DNA of 64,000 nt from Stichopus chloronotus (taxonomy: Eukaryota; Echinodermata; Holothuroidea; Aspidochirotida; Stichopodidae): positions 15,207,444-15,271,443 of the forward strand of contig CM037848.1 in NCBI GenBank assembly GCA_021234535.1, written 5' to 3'. Positions 38,015 to 51,554 of the stretch are shown piece by piece. Position numbers and translations under genes: made by a program. Each line of letters starts with the position of its first letter. The stretch's first letter is position 1. The notes beneath the pieces are model-generated. The model was not told the origin of the DNA, did no database searches, and was given only the letters and a program-made list of their open reading frames with translations.

Positions 38015-41000
38015 TGTTCTCTGATTGGCTGAAAAATATGCAAACCCACCAAAACACTCAGAGACAGTGAATTTGATTGGCCAAAATACACCATCTTTGT
38101 TAGTGAAAAAATGGGTTCACTTTCTCATTTTTCTCTGAAATATGCAACTCCTGCACATGGGAACAGCCAGATTTGTTGATGGTAAGAAACATTTCTGTGA
38201 TAAAGCTATGTCCACCTCTGAGGTGGGTCACAAAAGTAAAGATTTCAAGCATTTTTGAACACATGCCCCATGGTCATAGTGCAGCAAATTGTGATGTGGA
38301 CACTATATATACAATACAGTACATACAAGCACAAGCTACAACTCCCACTGTCTAACTTACTCTATGCAAATAAACTGATGCACAATATTGCACATGAACT
38401 TGTTCAATACTTACTAGTAAGGAACAGCTATCCCTTCACATTGCAAGGTGACCTTTCCCATTTCTCTATGGAGGTCTGCATCGATCAGCTCAAAATCATC
38501 CCTTCAATCATGTGCTTTATTATTGATATTAAAAGCCACAAACATCCCAGATACTTCCACTGTATCAAACCACTTAAAACCTACTGCAATATTACCGAAA
38601 CCAAAGACGACATCTCAACCCTGATGGTTATATTAAAAGGGCAGTGACAGTCAGCTTTTTATTTCAGAAAATGTACTATCACCACATGGCGAGGAGTTTC
38701 TAGTGAAGGAAGCATAGGTTTGGAATTAAATGAGTCCTGAAACTCTTTGGTAACCATTGATAGTTAAGTACTATAGAAAAATAACACAAATTGGACTACA
38801 CATTCAAATTAAAAATTACTCTAACATCACCACCAAATTAAAAATCCCCAAACTTACCTGGCTTGGATACTTGCTTCCTTCTCACCTACCTGTTCCACCC
38901 ACCATTTAACAACTGCACTTTTATCATTATCGTGTTAGAACCGACGAGTAACTTCAACATGTTCTGTCAGTAGAAAAGCCAACTAGTTTAACAAAAACAG
39001 TTACCATATGTGTTGCTTTTTCATATTTTTTGGCATGTTTGATTGGTTGGAAGATAATTTTACTAATCTGCAGTACCCAATATTTAAATACCAGATATTT
39101 AGTTCACTCCTAACTTACCTGCCTCAGCATAACAAATGCATCTACCATGACTAGAGTGTTGGTAACATTTAGCACCGCTTCTAGTGCCATCCTGTCCAAT
39201 ATCGGACTGTAGTGCCCTTAATTCCTTCATGCAAGCATATGATTCTACAGAATCTTAATAATCAAACTTCACTTTAAGTTTGTTTAATTAGGAGATTATA
39301 AAAGCCAAGCTTGCCGGCACACTTGGTATTGTGCCAGTAAATGGAAATGCAGCTCTTATGCTGAGACATGTAAGAAAAGGAAGGTACAGTAAGCGATAAA
39401 TCTACAATACATGAAAGAAGAGGCTTTAGTCTGCGAATCATTTGGCAAGTGATGCAATTTATCAGCCACCAAATGGAATTAATGGTGCTATTTTTTACAC
39501 AGGAACAGTATGTACTCATCTATCAAGCAACCAGCAATACAAATACATGCTGTTTGAAATAACCTGTATGGGTTCCCTTATCACACAATTTTTGTGGTTT
39601 AATTGTAATATTTCCCATGATTTCATTAGTGCCGGTGACACTATCTCATTGCGTAAAGACGCCCTCAGCTGCTCCTCTTCTGCCCACAGGTAATGAATGG
39701 ATAAAATTCCACTTAAAGTCTGACCTACTGGAAGTCAGCCATCCAACTCTTTATCACTGATATATGCAACAACCACATATCCACATCATGATAAAATAAC
39801 ATACACTGTAAAACCAACACTTAAAAGTGCATTGGCTGACATCCTACTGTAAGGCCATATGTACAGTACATGCATATGCAGGCTGACAGAAACTGCAGGG
39901 AAGCTGTAATTGAAGAGAAACCACCCCTGGGTATATAGTACTATTCATAGTTCCATGTGCACAGTAGCTGTGTGTACATCCAGTCAACAGAATGCATGTT
40001 GTACAGTAGTACAATGTAAACTTTCATGACAACTGAAGAGTGTTGGTACAGTAGATGTACAGTATGTACAGTAGACGATACCTGTAAAGTGTTTTAATAT
40101 ACATGCCATCGCATTGCCTTTTTTTTTTTTTCTGGGGCAGCACATGTAATAGCCGTTTGTGTATGACTAAATTTGCACGTTATGGCTTCAGTGTGTTTTA
40201 CTGTAGCTGAACATTCCTGTTGCATACTGTATATATAGGGAATCACCTACCCAGCTAATTGACTGAGCAATATAAAATCATATGTGTAAATTTGCAAACA
40301 GTATATCACTCTGATTTGACATAAGGGATTCTAAATTGTAATGAGACAAACATGACTTGATCAGCTACACTGCTAAAGTCACAAATATCTGCAGATGTGC
40401 ATGACACAGTTGTAACTGTTACAGTGACACAGTTACTGTTAGTCTTTGTCAAGGCTTTTCCATTGTTAATTATCCAAACCTTTTAATTTATTCACTCTTG
40501 AAACAACACAAGACGTCACACACATGATTCATGTTCCCTCTATTGATGCATTGGATGTGCCTATCCTCTGGTATCTGCTCCCCTCAAGGGTACACTGAGG
40601 GAGTGTAACAGCCAGAGTGTAGAGCGATTTCCTGGGGTGAAACAAAGCCAGTGGTGCAACTAAATTTATATATCGTCAGAAAGACTCAACAGAGGCTAAG
40701 TTAAGATTTCGAGTAACGGTGAGTGACTGCTATGATTTCTGGGGAAAGTCTGAATTTTGTAGGGTCAACAAGCGTGTTGAGACAATTTTCGTATTCAAGT
40801 ATCTGGAAGATGACTGCACCTCTTTCACACTTTCTGACAGATGATGTGTCCTCTACGTTATCTTCCCTGAAACACAAAAAGCAGCGATACTGTAGATGAC
40901 AAGGCCATAACCAGTACAACTCATATTCCAGCTTTAAACAGTTTGACGTATAAATCTCCTGAATGTATAAATCTCGGCAGAAAAATCTATGAACCTCCAA

Positions 41001-41423
41001 ACTCTCGGCACATCAGGATGGGAGGATGAGGGGGCGCTAGTACAGTATTAGACTGGACGGCTCTAAGGACGATGTGCTACACATTAGCAGTACAGTACTC
41101 TCGGCATGGTAGATGGGGGTGTATTTGTTGTGCTGAGGCAGATTATCTCTATCGGCCCCAAATGAAAATATAATAACGCCATATAAGCTATGAAGTTCTG
41201 TGATTATGTCATCAGACTGGTCATGGATGTTGTACATTTGGAAATAATTTGCAACAAACTGCCCTCTCCACACTTAAATACCACACTCAAATGTGTTTAT
41301 CTATACAACACAAGTTATATAAATTCTGTAGTAGAACACTGTTGCTGTTGTCAAGTACATAACTTGGTGGCACTTTCCCAAAGGCTGGGAGGGGTGAAGA
41401 ACCTGTACCGAGTTAAGATATAA

Positions 41424-41562
41424 CAAGCAACCTGAGGCAGACAAAAGGAACCTAAATAACCCCCTCAGCACCACTGTAAATTTAGTTTGAATCCAAAGAA
41501 ATTTTCCAAGTGATGCCTTCCTGATTTGATTCAGGGACCTAGTGATGGCAAGAGGGACACTC
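41424..41562 (+). repeat. Dispersed repeat shared with 62223-62399 (copy a)
   Basis: Ordered blocks caa-caacctga-gca-ac, aggaacc-aa-taaccccctca--accactg, tgaatcc, attt-ccaagt and cagg-a match 62223-62399. All frames are interrupted here. Confidence 0.55.
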
Positions 41563-44500
41563 TAACCGCCGAGTTAACTCTCCACCCAAATAAGGCCGCC
41601 AGATAAGTATTGGCGGCCTGAACACAGTAATGACTCACAAAGCTGCTCTTGACTTGATCCTACTTGGTATTGCTTCAATGGCATCATAAACTGCCACCTA
41701 AACTTATTTGCCTAAGATTACATTTTGAGCAGGACATATTGTAAAGACAATACCCCAAACAGTCTGAGTGGGTTAAAATAGTATAGGCCAGCCAATTTTG
41801 GGTTAAGTTACGTCCACAATTAAGCAACCACATTTCAATAACTGTACAGTATTCAATTGCACTACAGTATTCAGAGCCCAAGAGGGATTACAGAAATCCT
41901 GAAAGGGGGGATTACAGTAAGTAATTCGCGTGGACTTGAAGTACAAGTACAAAAGCATTCACACTGCTGTGCAAGAATGTATCGCCCTTGCAAAATTGAA
42001 GTACGCGTCAGTAAGTCTGAACAAGCTACTGTAGGTATTTTTAAGACACATCACAAAACAATATTACTGGTGTCAAATTAAAATGTAATGACAGTTAAAT
42101 CTATTCTTACCAAAGGTTACACATCTTACTTAATGAATACACGACCTCAAATGAAGTTTGACAGAATTTTTCTGGTTAAGGAGATTGATGCTGACCTTTT
42201 TCTTTTAACTTTGTTGCAAAAATTGTAATTCCACCAGAAAATTTCGGTGTTTGATGCATGGTGACAAGCATACGGTATTTCTTGATGTATTTTCCACGCA
42301 GTACAATAAAATGAAGATAAATGAAAGCGGTGAGCAACACGAGTAATTAGCACATTCTGTATACAAGTTTATACTCACCATGTTGAAGTGTACACAAATT
42401 CCACAAAAATAATTGGAAGCAAATTTAATTACAGAATATAATAGCTGGTAGAGATAAGAGGTTTCTACAGGTAAATGTGACAGTTGCACATTCAAGCGAT
42501 GGCAAAGGTCTTTCCAGGCCTTTCAATGGACTTTGACGTACATCAGTTCTGCAATAGTGTGCAAAGCTAGAACATTGCTGATATTTCTCAAAGGAACTAA
42601 TTACACAGCCATAAAAAAATCTACTACATGGCATAAAATGCATCACAAACTACTGTACTTTACGAAACTGGACCTGCTCAACGACAGAGCTTCAAGTATG
42701 CCTTGAACGTGTCTGGACTCTGCTGCTGACGAAACTGTCCACTGGTCAGCAAATTAAAAAAAAATTCCCAAAGAAATGAATACAAGCATCAGATCCCTTT
42801 TTGATTTTCACAGGGCGATCCAGAGCGATAATTTTTCCGACTGTAACTCGACCACTTCTCAGGGCATCAAAAAAACAAACTGTCCGACCGCTTGTGACAT
42901 GTGTACATTTGTGATTACTTTCCTGACATGTCACCAGTTACTACACATCAGTATGGTAGATACCATCAAGTTTTTAAAATCATACCACACACACAAGCAC
43001 ACAAACACACACTCTGTTCTATGAGTTCAAGCAACGGAACAGGGGGATAAAAGATACAGGGAAAGCAAGCTGCTCGTTGAAATACTGAAACACAATACAG
43101 CATCATCATCACTATACCATTAGCAATGAAGCAGGCCTGCTGGCAGATGTTCCGCAACAAACCGAGCCAATAATTCGGGAAATCAATCTTGCATGGCTTG
43201 CGTTAATAGCGGTGTTATACCATTTCAAATTCCACTTGGCCAGTTCCATGGTAATACAAGATCCCGGACTGGCGTATGTGCAGGACTTTCAATAACGAGA
43301 TTTGTTGGTTAAACACAATAACTCGTAGGTGCTGCAAGATATAAAAACCTTACAGTAACACTGTTGTACGTTTGTAAATGTCCAGTATGCACAACGCATA
43401 CAATAACAACATTAATACAGTAGTTGCGACAAGAATAGTAACAAGTGCAATTTAGTTTGCACTAGGTATACATACATGTAAGTACATGTACTGATATTTC
43501 TACTGAAATTACTAAATTTGTATTAGTTTTTCACTTAAAGATAAATTATCTATTTTAAATAACATTAAGGAGGTAATCATACTACAAAGTGACTAATGAC
43601 ACTTGAATACATTAAAAAGTCTCTCCTCCACCACTGAAAAATCTCTCACCACCCTCCCCCTTAAAAGAAAAAAGAGAGACATTTGACAGACAGTCGGCAG
43701 TTGTGTACAAAAAAGGTTGAAAGAGAAAATAAAAGATTTTCCTAACATATCTACTGTACATATTTTATTGTATATTCTGTCTAGCCGTGGTGAATAAAAA
43801 AACATTAAATTGTGACATACCACAAGTTTGAAATACTGCATGGTACCTACAGTACATGTTCGTTCGTAGTATAGATACAGTTATGTTCATCCACAGCACA
43901 GGTAGGTACTTCCCATGAGGCAACTTTGATATTACAATAAATTAGAACACAAAATGGTTGGGGCATATACTGAATCAATCCACCCTGCAAAAATCATAGA
44001 TTCAACCCTACAAACCACACCATACAGTGCATCAATTGCCAAATAAAACATCGTTAACAGATCTTCACAAATTTTCTAAAGAAGAATGATATAAGGGTAC
44101 TGTATAGAAATCAAAGATAGCTTTTCAACGAACCTTTAAAAATTATTCACTTCAATGCTGGTACACCATCAACATTTATTGACTATACTGTAACAAGCTG
44201 AAGTACTGTACATACTGAGTTTCGTTTGGGAAGTATACGCTCTCGTAGGTTTGGGGGTAAAATTGGAGAAGGGACAGAGAATATCGAGTTGCTACACGTT
44301 TAAAGATGTGGATTGATCGTTAAACATTTCTGGTCATTAGAGATGCACTGTATTGAAATGATACGGGCACATCCAGTAATTAAATAAGCAGAATTCAATT
44401 GTATTTAAGGTCATTTGATTAGGTCAGTGTGTGTGTCAACTGTTAATCACGTACAGTACATTTGTAATTTAATCACTTTTTTTTGGTTAACCTACAGCAA

Positions 44501-45567
44501 TTCACTGCCTCCGCAGAAAAAAATTTAATGTTAAAATTTTTAATTTTGAGAATTTTGAGGTCTTTGGGAAACCATGGGTGAAAATGCAAGGATTGTGCAC
44601 ACTGTACAAAACATTGATACATATTTTTTTTCATTTGTGTATTAGTTTTGCACTGTTTGTGTCATAACTTGAGAAATTATTACTTGCTATTTAAAGGGGG
44701 CTCATACTGTAGCATGCAATCCTTCAATGTGCTTGAATGCATGGACCAGGTAATTGCTTAATTAAATTTAAATCAGTGCTAATGGTACAGTTTGCAAATA
44801 ACCCTGTCCAGACAGTGTGATGATGTACACTAACCTCGTTTTTCAAACTTTGAATAAAGTACAATTTTAGTAGTAATTACCTAAAGTTTTGTGTTAATAC
44901 AGCAAACCAAAGGACATCTGTGGTTTTCTTTGAATGAAGTACTTTTATTGTCCATAATCTGTCCTCAGTGAGGTAAACTGACCAACAGGATGGCAATAAA
45001 AAGATAATGGTGGAGAAATCGTGACCATGGTACAGACCATCTAAAATCTTTGAACATTTAGCATTGTTAAAAGACACAACTGTATACATACAGAAGGCCT
45101 TTTCTTCTTTTATTCTATGATGTAACTATAGCTGTGCATTTTTTTTTAGCTAGAAAATAAAAGTTCAGTGCTAACCAAGTGTTGTTGAGGATTATTGTAG
45201 CGCTGAGGAAACTCTGGAACTGCAAATCCTATTCATGACATGATCATTTAAGCCTCTTGTTTCAACCCAGTTTAATAACAATTTAATATGAAACCATGAT
45301 TTCAGTACAATCAAGCCATAAAAACTCCTCAGAAACTGTTACTCACAAAGAGATGCCAATCAAGAAAGTTAATTAATGATTTTTGTTGAAGTCCTCACTA
45401 ACTGACAATATTGACAGGAACAGCACATATTGTACAACGCATGCAGTTTGCAAGGTTGACACACTGACTTGTTGTATGTACTATACAATATCACACTAAG
45501 TAGTCCATCACAGCCAGGTTGTTCGTAAAAACCAAGCTCTTAAGTCTTCCTTAATCAAAGCTCCCAG

Positions 45568-46154
45568 GTCTCAGATGCTCAAATATTCATAGGGACGCTC
45601 GGAGTTAAGTCTTCTGCATTTTGGAGAATCCACCAAATTAATCACTAAAAACATCGAAAATAGCCACAATTCTCAGGAAAATCCATCATGAACTGATCAT
45701 GCATTTTTGAAACAAACTTCTCTTTTATAACTGCGTCATGAATAACCGTAAGCCAAATATGCAAATTTGTGACATCCAGTTAGGGACTAGCCTGATATGC
45801 CTCATGGTATCCTTCGTTAACTTAATCTTTTTTAAATTTGATCACAATTGAGAATTTAATATGCACGGAGGTTTCTATTTTGGAAGCAAGTATTGTCTTC
45901 TAATTAATACTTACCAATATACTTGAGAGATAAAGTATAAAGCCCTAACAAAGGAAATACTGTATATTGACACTGTGCAACATTCTACAGCATCTGTATT
46001 GCATTTTCATCAAGCCTTGAAAAGCCATATTCTGTATCTCAATGGTACTGGATGTAAACACAATTACAACGAATTATCATTTGGCAGGGTTTCAATCTGC
46101 AACTTCCGAAGGAAGCTTAAGGTCTTTTCCAGAAGCATGTCACTTGGTCTTTAA
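45568..46154 (+). mobile_element. TTAA short inverted-repeat element, family 2, copy a
   Basis: The right half (ccttgaaaagccatattctg...acaattacaac...agcatgtcacttggtcTTTAA) aligns with the reverse complement of 55318-55888. The right TTAA is at 46151-46154. The left end is approximate. Confidence 0.6.
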
Positions 46155-46489
46155 AACGAGTCTTTTTATGAGGCAAAATGTACTGTAGGTTCTACAGAGT
46201 ACACCAGCTATCACAAGTAATGTAACAAATCCTTTACTTTTTTTTTTTCGTCCCCTCACATCTTCTGCGTATGCTTAACATTAGAATTAAATAACAAACC
46301 ATCATTCTGAAACAACCATGAGAAGAAGACAACTGCAGTGAAGCAAATTCTTTCTTAATTTCAGTTCCATAATATGATGAATCTGTAAGATTCATTCTTT
46401 TTTTATTCAATTTTTGTAAAATTTCTTAAAAGAACACAAAAATGACACTTTTAGGAGAATTACCACTGTATTACACCACATGCGCAACA

Positions 46490-46585
46490 AGTGGATGTTT
46501 ATTGATATGATTCTGAATGGTTTAACAATGATCAAAGCTATTACCTTCATTGCTGGAGCATTGAAAATGCCCTTTTCCCCTTTAA
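46490..46585 (+). mobile_element. TTAA short inverted-repeat element, family 1, right-end fragment
   Basis: gtggatgtttattgatatga then ttctgaatggtttaacaatg matches 3980-4010. It ends GCCCTTTTCCCCTTTAA at 46585. The left part is eroded and may reach about 46230. Confidence 0.6.
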
Positions 46586-49500
46586 GGTATACTTTTCCAT
46601 CAAATCATCACCTAGAGTAATTGTAGTAATCCTTGAACTACAAAAACTTTTTCCTTAAAAGGGACTAGACGGTATAATACTGATTTACGTACAGCTGCAA
46701 TGTTACCATAAATCTGTACAGCGCTGTAAATGATATGCGAATTCCACAGTGACCTACAGTATTACTACACTCTCACTTTCATTGTATGTCTACAGAGTCA
46801 TGGAAAACTGCTCACAAGATAAGTCTGAAGAGATTCAGGATTGAGCTATTAACAGATCAGGTATTCAAGGAGGCAAAACAATGTTCAGTGCTGTCTGTTA
46901 GATGATATGAATACTGTAATAGGGAGAAAGACTGAAAAGGTAAAATTTCCAAAATAGCATAAAATACACAAAATAGGAAACTTCAGCAACTACCACAATT
47001 GGGTGAAAGTTTAGGAACAAGCTGCTACTGTAGTCCACTTTGGGACTGGAGAAAGCTAGAGGCAGTGTTCAAGGACATCTGCTTCTGGTGTGCTTTAGTT
47101 GTGTGCAACAGGTAAGTGACAATAAAAAAAGTTATATACACTTTTTGGAATGTATTTTTTTCTTATACAGTAGAAATGATACAAGTGCACTGAGTGCCTT
47201 TTGCCAGTAGGCAAGCAAACTTCAATGAGATCTGCATGTACTATACCTAATGATGTCACACCTCAATCGTTCCATGATCCTCCATCATAAGCTAAGCTAC
47301 TGTCCGCCTTCAAATAATGAAAGACGCCTCCTTGACAACCACTCCATCTTGGTCTTGAATTATTTTGTACATAATTCAGGGAATAAGGTTAATGCATTGA
47401 TCAATATGGCTGCTAGGATCAAATTACTTTTTGCAATGGCCTTTTAAAGAGCTTTCTCACTGGATATATTTCAATAATTTCTCCTCCTCCTCCTCCTTTT
47501 TTCTTTTTTTTTTTTGTGTCGTATAGTCAGACACCAACATGTCAAATCTGGGTCAAGACGAGATGCAAACACTACTGCAACTTAATTTCGAGGAGTGTTG
47601 TCACTTCTTAAAACATAGCCTGTTCTGCATTACTGGTTTATATAAGTTAATAGGATACAGTACCATCCAGGGCAGCATGTATGTAAAATGAAACCATGGA
47701 GATACAAGAGTCAGTGGAAACCATGCACTAGCAATACTGGAAGATGAAACGTGACACATATAAATAGCTCAGCATGGTATCTTGAACAACAAAAACTCAA
47801 TCTTACCTCAAGACTGCACAGAGTTATTAGCTTATGTGAAGAAATGTGCAGGGGCTGTTATTTTAAGACAAGGACTTTATACTACTGTACATAGCCATAC
47901 TGATAAAGACTGTTAATAGGTGTTCCATAGGTAATATTCAGGAGCATGTCTTTTATGCCTCTTCCTACCTTTGTAGAATAAATGTTGTTGTTTGAAGGCC
48001 CTCAATGTTTACCTGCAAGAGTTAAGTTAAACACTGATTACCAAACATTCCATACAAGCGATGGGAAAGACATAAAAGCATAAGCTCATGAATATTATCC
48101 TATATGACATTCAATAGCACCATGAAAAGTACTTGAAAAATGGATAAAAGTGCACGACGTTGATGATTTTCCTATACAATGTAGGGTGTGACTACTTATT
48201 CCTTTTGAATATACATTACAGTAGAATAGTCAGGTATGACCTTGCATCCAATGTTTTCTCATTTTATGTACTTCTGTTTTCATCTGAGACTACTTCTAGT
48301 CATGATATTGATTTTTTTTCCTCTGTGTTGTAAAATGATAAAAGTCATTGGAGATCAACGCACATATCTAAATTCGATTACCCTTGTTCGTGCATACGAA
48401 ACAAGATTTTGATAAAAAAAAAAGATGTAAACAAAGAAAAACTGGATTTGTAAATAACTGGATTCTTCTTGAAAACAAACCCTGAGAAAATGTCAACAAT
48501 GTTGGTATGTAATAGATAAAATACCATCCTTCATTTGTGTAAGATGTAACAGACAACAAAACATGGTCAATCCATGTTTTTATTGTATTCATCTCCCTGT
48601 GATTCTACTCGACAGAAAAAACTGACCATGTATTAACCGTCAGATAATACACGGTCACCTGACTGAAATGGGCCAATAAGAGTTGAGCTTTTTCTCGAGT
48701 ATGAATGAACCATGTAGATACCACTGGGACAAAGTGTGCACTTGTCCTTCAAAACCAAACAAACAGGCACCATAGTGTACTGTACAACTGTCCTTCAAGG
48801 CCAAAGAGAGGTGAGATCACCCCAGCATTCTACAGTACATAACAGGGACCATTAGTGATGAATGCCTCAAAGGGACCATTAGTAGTAACTGTCTCAAAGA
48901 CAGTCTAGGCACTTTTCCATATCAGGACAGTGACTCCTTTAAATTGCTGATGGATTGTGTATAGGGCAAACATTTCTAAAAGGTTTTCAGAAATCATGTT
49001 TTCCCAACACAATCCATCGGGAATTTAAGTGATTTAGTAAAAACACAGTCACAAAACAGTTGCTCTTACTGAGCAAAGGTGACAAACATACAGTGCTGCA
49101 TGCACTATGCAGTGCCATACACTCAGCATAGCTTACTGTAGTTCATTTTGTGATGATGTACTGCAAGTGAATGTTTAATTTGCAATCATTAAATGATGCT
49201 CAACTTTGACAGAGTTTTTTATCCTACTGATGTGGCTTATCACGTGGTTCCAACGGTATCACTACAAATAATCTCTGAATATTTTGCTAGGGTTCAACTC
49301 CAAATGCATGCAGAACCACTGATTTCTGTGTAAAGCTATGATGTTGCACAATGATGACAATTAACCTTTGGTTCTATGCCTGTGAATTAACTGAACCACT
49401 AATTTATTTAACCCAAAGATGTCTCTTATTATCTGACTAGTATTGATACAGTCTTAACTTTAGAAGATCAATATTTAGATATCTAGACAGGAATATCATG

Positions 49501-51198
49501 CAAGACCTCACTGAATGAACACAGCATCAGTATTACGAGGAGTTGCCGAGCAATATTATGGCAATGGTGTAAAACCTATTGCAGTAAACAATATACAATT
49601 CTGATGCACGTAAATACTGACCGATTAGTCAAGTGAGGGGTGCCATTTTAGGGCCTTATGCTGTATATAAATGCTGTTTTCAGGACTTACATTTGCTATG
49701 GCAAAATGACCTTCCACTGTCAGTGATGGAAGTCTGAATTGTGACAGTGTAGTATTAAACATTTAGTGTGATGGTCAGATTGCTCTTACCTGTATATGCT
49801 GTAAAAAATTCAACAGACGGTGAATCTTCTTTCATCTCATTCTCCATTAATCTTTATTTTTCTGTTTATCTTTTTCTTTTTTCACTCTTTCCTTATATGA
49901 TCCTTCCCTTTCTGTGGCATCTTTCATCATAGCTCAGAACTATCTTTGTTGTTCTTTGGTGAATATTTTTGCCCAGCGGGGATACATGTTATATTTGCAT
50001 ATTTTTATTCCTGTTATGATCCCTTCTCCACCGCCCCTCCTCCTCCAACATACATAATGACGGTCAAACGATGAACACATCCATGAAACTTGCAAAGATC
50101 TAACTTCAGACGATAACCTTACTTCTCTCATGGTCTTCCATGAGGTACTACAGTATCAAAGATATATTTTCTGCAGCAATAGTAGAATTTTGGACACTTC
50201 AAACACATTTTTTGTTTTTTCAGCATCCTTGTGAGGCCTACAGTACTGTATATACTTCATGTTCTATGGGCTAAATGTCACACAATGCTTGTGATGTCCC
50301 AATATATAGCCTTACATGTGTCTTTTGATTCAAAACGAATTTTATTCCTTTCATGATGGTGCAAAATGATGAACAGTTTATGCACACTTTTTTCTCAGAA
50401 AATGAACTAAAAATATATGTTTCAAAAACGTAGAGTCATAGACTACCATGTGCAGATGATCTGTGAACTTCACTTCATAATACCTTCTTTATTTCACAAA
50501 TCTTCTTTTAGACAGCAATGGTGGATGCAATATGATCCTTTCAATGACTTTTCTGTCTTAAAAATCTGTAAAATGCACCAATTCTGCACCAAAATATATT
50601 AAAAAAAAGGAAAAAACAAACCGATCGGAGTGCTTCAGTTGATGTTGACTGAAGAGGCGATTCTGCAAACTGACAATGGAGTCAGGCATTCAAATATATT
50701 CAAAATCAATGTCAGCTTGATCGAATCCACTTTCCCCTACAGATACAGAGTGAATAATTGAACAGGAATGCAGCACATGTAGGTAAAAGCAGGGGAAGAC
50801 AATACCATCATGTACGTAAGGTACAAAATTGAAAACCTTGATACATCATGCATGTTATTATATTCATTATTCTCTCTTTCTGTGACTAAAACCATTGATC
50901 AATGTGATGAGTTTATAAAAAATTCTCTACAAACAGGTACAGTAGTTGACATACAGTACATTCCAAACAAACATCCGAATAGCAATGACTAGATACGTTT
51001 CTGATTATGTATAGATTTCACATTTTTTGAGGCTCACTGTGAGTTGTATACCTTACCTGCGCAATATGTTGACAATGATAATACATTAGCGTATGCTGTG
51101 CACAGAATTTTAAGGTCGACAAGCTTATGACGTCTTTGTCTTTCAGTAGATAGAGAATGAACTGCTGTACAGTGAGGTGTTGAAAATACATTAGCTAA
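46586..51198. other. Upstream region, no coding exon recognised (part 2)
   Basis: AT-rich non-coding sequence with simple runs (CTCCTC/T-rich at 47479-47514) and a 30-base tandem duplication (48843-48895, gggaccattagt). No gene recognised. Confidence 0.55.
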
Positions 51199-51554
51199 TT
51201 AAAGGGAAATAGGGCTTTTAGAGTACACCAACTTGGTATACAAAGAAAATAGCTTGAATCATTGTTAAACCATTCAATCTTATCAGTAAACATCTGCAAA
51301 AGTTTCATCTCCTCAGAACATTATACATGTGATAAGTAACGGAAGATGCATCATTTGAATTTGGAAAAGTTTGGGTGAACAAATTATTGTTGAGCAACAA
51401 ATGACTGAATTTCTATATGTGACAAACTTATTTCTTGAAAAGAAGGCTACTGTCCCTCCTTTTTATGAATAATCTATCATTCTGTGTCCACTAACATTGG
51501 TTTCAAAAATATGGTTATCTTCTGTGAAACAATTAACGCCCTATTTCCCTTTAA
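51199..51554 (-). mobile_element. TTAA short inverted-repeat element, family 1, complete copy
   Basis: The 356-bp element starts TTAAAGGGAAATAGGGC and ends with its exact reverse complement GCCCTATTTCCCTTTAA. The TTAA at both ends is consistent with the target-site duplication of piggyBac-type elements. The body is non-coding and matches 3730-4078 and 5588-5938 in inverse orientation. Confidence 0.85.

Larger units (their letters stand above)
34325..45567. other. Upstream region, no coding exon recognised (part 1)
   Basis: This is upstream of the first recognised coding exon. It contains a pyrimidine-rich run (35011-35046), a 31-base tandem duplication (37496-37559), a short family 3 element (37926-38014), a possible LINE remnant (41424-41562) and many TACAGTA/TACTGTA words. 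A 5' untranslated exon of the ORP gene may lie here but cannot be identified. Confidence 0.55.

Noticed and set aside
40701..41000. Minus-strand frame with a fair acceptor (tgtgtttcag) and a segment EDNVEDTSSVRKCERGAVIF
   Set aside because: There is no credible donor, no recognised family, and it lies upstream of the ORP start. It could be a terminal exon of an unknown transcript but is unsupported.
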